Assembly (NCBI GenBank): GCA_016781705.1
Contig: JADDPV010000238.1
Location: 1 to 7,129 of the forward strand
DNA: 7,129 nucleotides
Reading direction: 5' to 3'
From: Rubrobacter sp.
Lineage (GTDB): Bacteria > Actinomycetota > Rubrobacteria > Rubrobacterales > Rubrobacteraceae
The position numbers and the translations under genes are program-made. This document shows positions 5,848 through 7,129 of this stretch, one piece after another; within the stretch, counting starts at the first letter, position 1; each line of letters starts with the position of its first letter. The notes under the pieces were generated by a model. The model had not been told where the DNA came from. It ran no database searches and was given only the letters and a program-made list of their open reading frames with translations.

Positions 5848-7049
5848 AGCGTCGAAGGATAAGCCGGCTCGTCGACTTCTTCCAGCAGGGAGCGGCGTCC
5901 CGTACGCCAGTCCACCCGCGGGTTCACGGCATCGAGGTCTGCCCGGCCGCGGTGCTTCACGGCGATGTTCAGCAGCGAGTCTAGCAGCGCGTCGCTCAGG
6001 TAGTGGGGCTCGAGGCCGAGGTCCAGGAGGCGCGTGTGCTTCGCGTTGTAGTAGTGCTCCTCCGACTCCACGCGCGGGTTCGGCTGCTTCTCGATCCGCG
6101 TCTCGACCCCCAGCTTCGCGGCGGCGTCCGAGACCATGCCAGCGAGCTGCCTCACGCTGAACTTTTCCGTGAACTGGTTGAAGACGCGAAACTCGCCGCG
6201 CTCGGCGGGGTTCTCGATCGCCAGCTCGATGCAGCGTACCGTGTCGCGGATGTCCAGGAAACCGCGCGTCTGGCCGCCCTCGCCGTAGACCGTCAGGGGG
6301 TGGCCTATCGCGGCCTGGATGCAGAAGCGGTTCAAAACGGTGCCGAAGACCTCATCGTAGTCGAAGCGGTTGACCAGGCGCTCGTTGCGCTCCGTCTGCG
6401 GCGTCACCGTCCCGTACACGACGCCCTGGTTGAGGTCCGTGGCCCTCATGCCCCATATCTTGCACGCGAACATGATGTTGTGCGAGTCGTGGACCTTGCT
6501 GAGGTGGTACCAGCTCCCCGGCTGCTTGGGGTAGGGCAGCGTGTCCTTGCGGCCGTTGTGCTCGATCTCGATGAAGCCCTCTTCGATGTCTATGTTGGGC
6601 GTCCCGTACTCGCCCATCGTCCCGAGCTTGACGAGGTGACAATCCGGCGCGAACTCGTTGATCGCGAAGAGCACGTTGAGGTTGCCGATGACGTTGTTGT
6701 GCTGCGTGTAGATCGCGTGCCCGCGCGAGATCATGGAATACGGCGCCGCGCGCTGCTCGGCGAAGTGCACCACCGCCTCGGGCCGGTGCCGCTCTACTAA
6801 ACCGGCGACGAAGTCCCAGTCCAGAAGGTCGCCCACCTCCAGCCCTACCGGCCGTCCGCCCGTCTCTCGCCACGCCCGCAACCTCTCCGTGAGGCCCACG
6901 ACGGGCGTGAGGCTCTGCACCCCGAGCTCGTGGTCTATCTGCCTCCGGACGAAGTTGTCCACGATGACCACGTCGTGGCCCGCGTCCGAGAGGTGCAACG
7001 AGGTCGGCCAGCCGCAGTAGCCGTCGCCGCCGAGGACCAGGATCTTCAA
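5844..7049 (-). CDS. sqdB: UDP-sulfoquinovose synthase (SQD1/SqdB type)
   Basis: A 401-residue extended short-chain dehydrogenase that makes UDP-sulfoquinovose from UDP-glucose and sulfite, the sulfonated sugar donor for sulfolipids and some glycans; it is cytoplasmic and NAD-dependent. The N-terminal Rossmann motif GGDGYCG (7-13) gives GxxGxxG. HFAEQRAAPYSMI (95-107), KLGTMGEYGTPNIDIEEGF (141-159), YHLSK (181-185), ATDLNQGVVYG (203-213) and GGQTRGFLDIRDT (258-270) match the SQD1 family almost word for word. The expected active-site residues are T144, Y181 and K185. EEHYYNAKHTRL (330-341) and LEPHYLSDALLDSLL (346-360) are the C-terminal signatures that separate SQD1 from ordinary UDP-glucose epimerases. 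The start is a TTG with GAAAGGGG 7 nt upstream (7057-7064), and an in-frame TAA lies just above. It is the first gene of the operon, and its stop overlaps the next start. No sulfolipid synthase (SqdX-type GT4) is in the window. Confidence 0.95.
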   Translation of the reverse strand: MKILVLGGDGYCGWPTSLHLSDAGHDVVIVDNFVRRQIDHELGVQSLTPVVGLTERLRAWRETGGRPVGLEVGDLLDWDFVAGLVERHRPEAVVHFAEQRAAPYSMISRGHAIYTQHNNVIGNLNVLFAINEFAPDCHLVKLGTMGEYGTPNIDIEEGFIEIEHNGRKDTLPYPKQPGSWYHLSKVHDSHNIMFACKIWGMRATDLNQGVVYGTVTPQTERNERLVNRFDYDEVFGTVLNRFCIQAAIGHPLTVYGEGGQTRGFLDIRDTVRCIELAIENPAERGEFRVFNQFTEKFSVRQLAGMVSDAAAKLGVETRIEKQPNPRVESEEHYYNAKHTRLLDLGLEPHYLSDALLDSLLNIAVKHRGRADLDAVNPRVDWRTGRRSLLEEVDEPAYPSTL

Positions 7050-7056
7050 GCGAATA

Positions 7057-7064
7057 CCCCTTTC
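7057..7064 (-). promoter_or_regulatory. Ribosome binding site of the UDP-sulfoquinovose synthase gene
   Basis: GAAAGGGG on the minus strand lies 7 nt before the TTG at 7049 and supports this unusual start codon. No other in-frame start lies between it and the upstream TAA. Confidence 0.6.
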
Positions 7065-7101
7065 TCTAGAAACCTGCTTGAAACAAACGCATTAGCCGTG
7101 A

Positions 7102-7107
7102 ATTGTA
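7102..7107 (-). promoter_or_regulatory. Candidate -10 element of the sulfoquinovose operon promoter
   Basis: TACAAT on the minus strand, the same hexamer as before ribokinase, lies in the AT-rich 80-bp leader before the first gene of the operon. The -35 would fall at or beyond the window edge, so only half of the promoter can be judged. Confidence 0.35.
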
Positions 7108-7129
7108 GGAGAAATGGGGTTAAATGTTC

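Noticed and set aside
1..7129. Search for CRISPR arrays, tRNA or rRNA genes, insertion sequences, attachment sites and long direct repeats.
   Set aside because: None was seen by eye; the window is almost fully occupied by protein-coding genes with short gaps.

Overview
The window is very GC-rich and densely coded, with frequent GTG and TTG starts and overlapping or nearly abutting genes. Its protein style fits a high-GC actinobacterium, possibly a deep-branching Rubrobacter-like lineage; that assignment is inference, since no rRNA or other marker gene is present.

Left part (plus strand, about 75-1374): a hotdog-fold acyl-CoA thioesterase (FadM/YbgC type) is followed by an aldo/keto reductase with a complete D-Y-K-H tetrad, ending in a hairpin that may be a terminator. 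Next on the same strand (1445-2308) is a stand-alone Mrr-type restriction endonuclease with its Mrr_N domain and PD-(D/E)xK catalytic domain. It has no partner methyltransferase here, mixed codon use, and what looks like a leaderless promoter.

Middle (minus strand, 2318-3223): a ribokinase (RbsK, PfkB family) runs convergently towards mrr with 9 bp between the stop codons. A -10-like element lies on top of the longest-ORF ATG, so a downstream GTG with a good Shine-Dalgarno is the likelier start. The 153-bp gap behind it holds a 14-pair imperfect hairpin, probably the end of the operon to its right.

Right part (minus strand, transcribed from about 7100 down to 3416): a three-gene cell-surface glycan operon. 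The first gene encodes UDP-sulfoquinovose synthase (SQD1/SqdB type, all signature motifs present). It overlaps by 4 nt (ATGA) a gene for a DUF2304-like membrane domain that runs in frame into the first strand of a family-2 glycosyltransferase; a wzx-like flippase follows. Together they suggest making a sulfonated nucleotide sugar, moving a sugar onto a lipid carrier or glycan at the membrane, and flipping the product outwards. No SqdX-type sulfolipid synthase is visible.

The most notable feature is the DUF2304/GT2 junction. The glycosyltransferase is split by a -1 shift exactly at a heptamer G GGG GGA, followed by a 9-nt spacer containing the zero-frame stop and then a 10-pair stem-loop. Slippage would restore an intact 366-residue membrane-anchored glycosyltransferase. 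This may be programmed -1 frameshifting, a homopolymer sequencing error, or a recent inactivating deletion.
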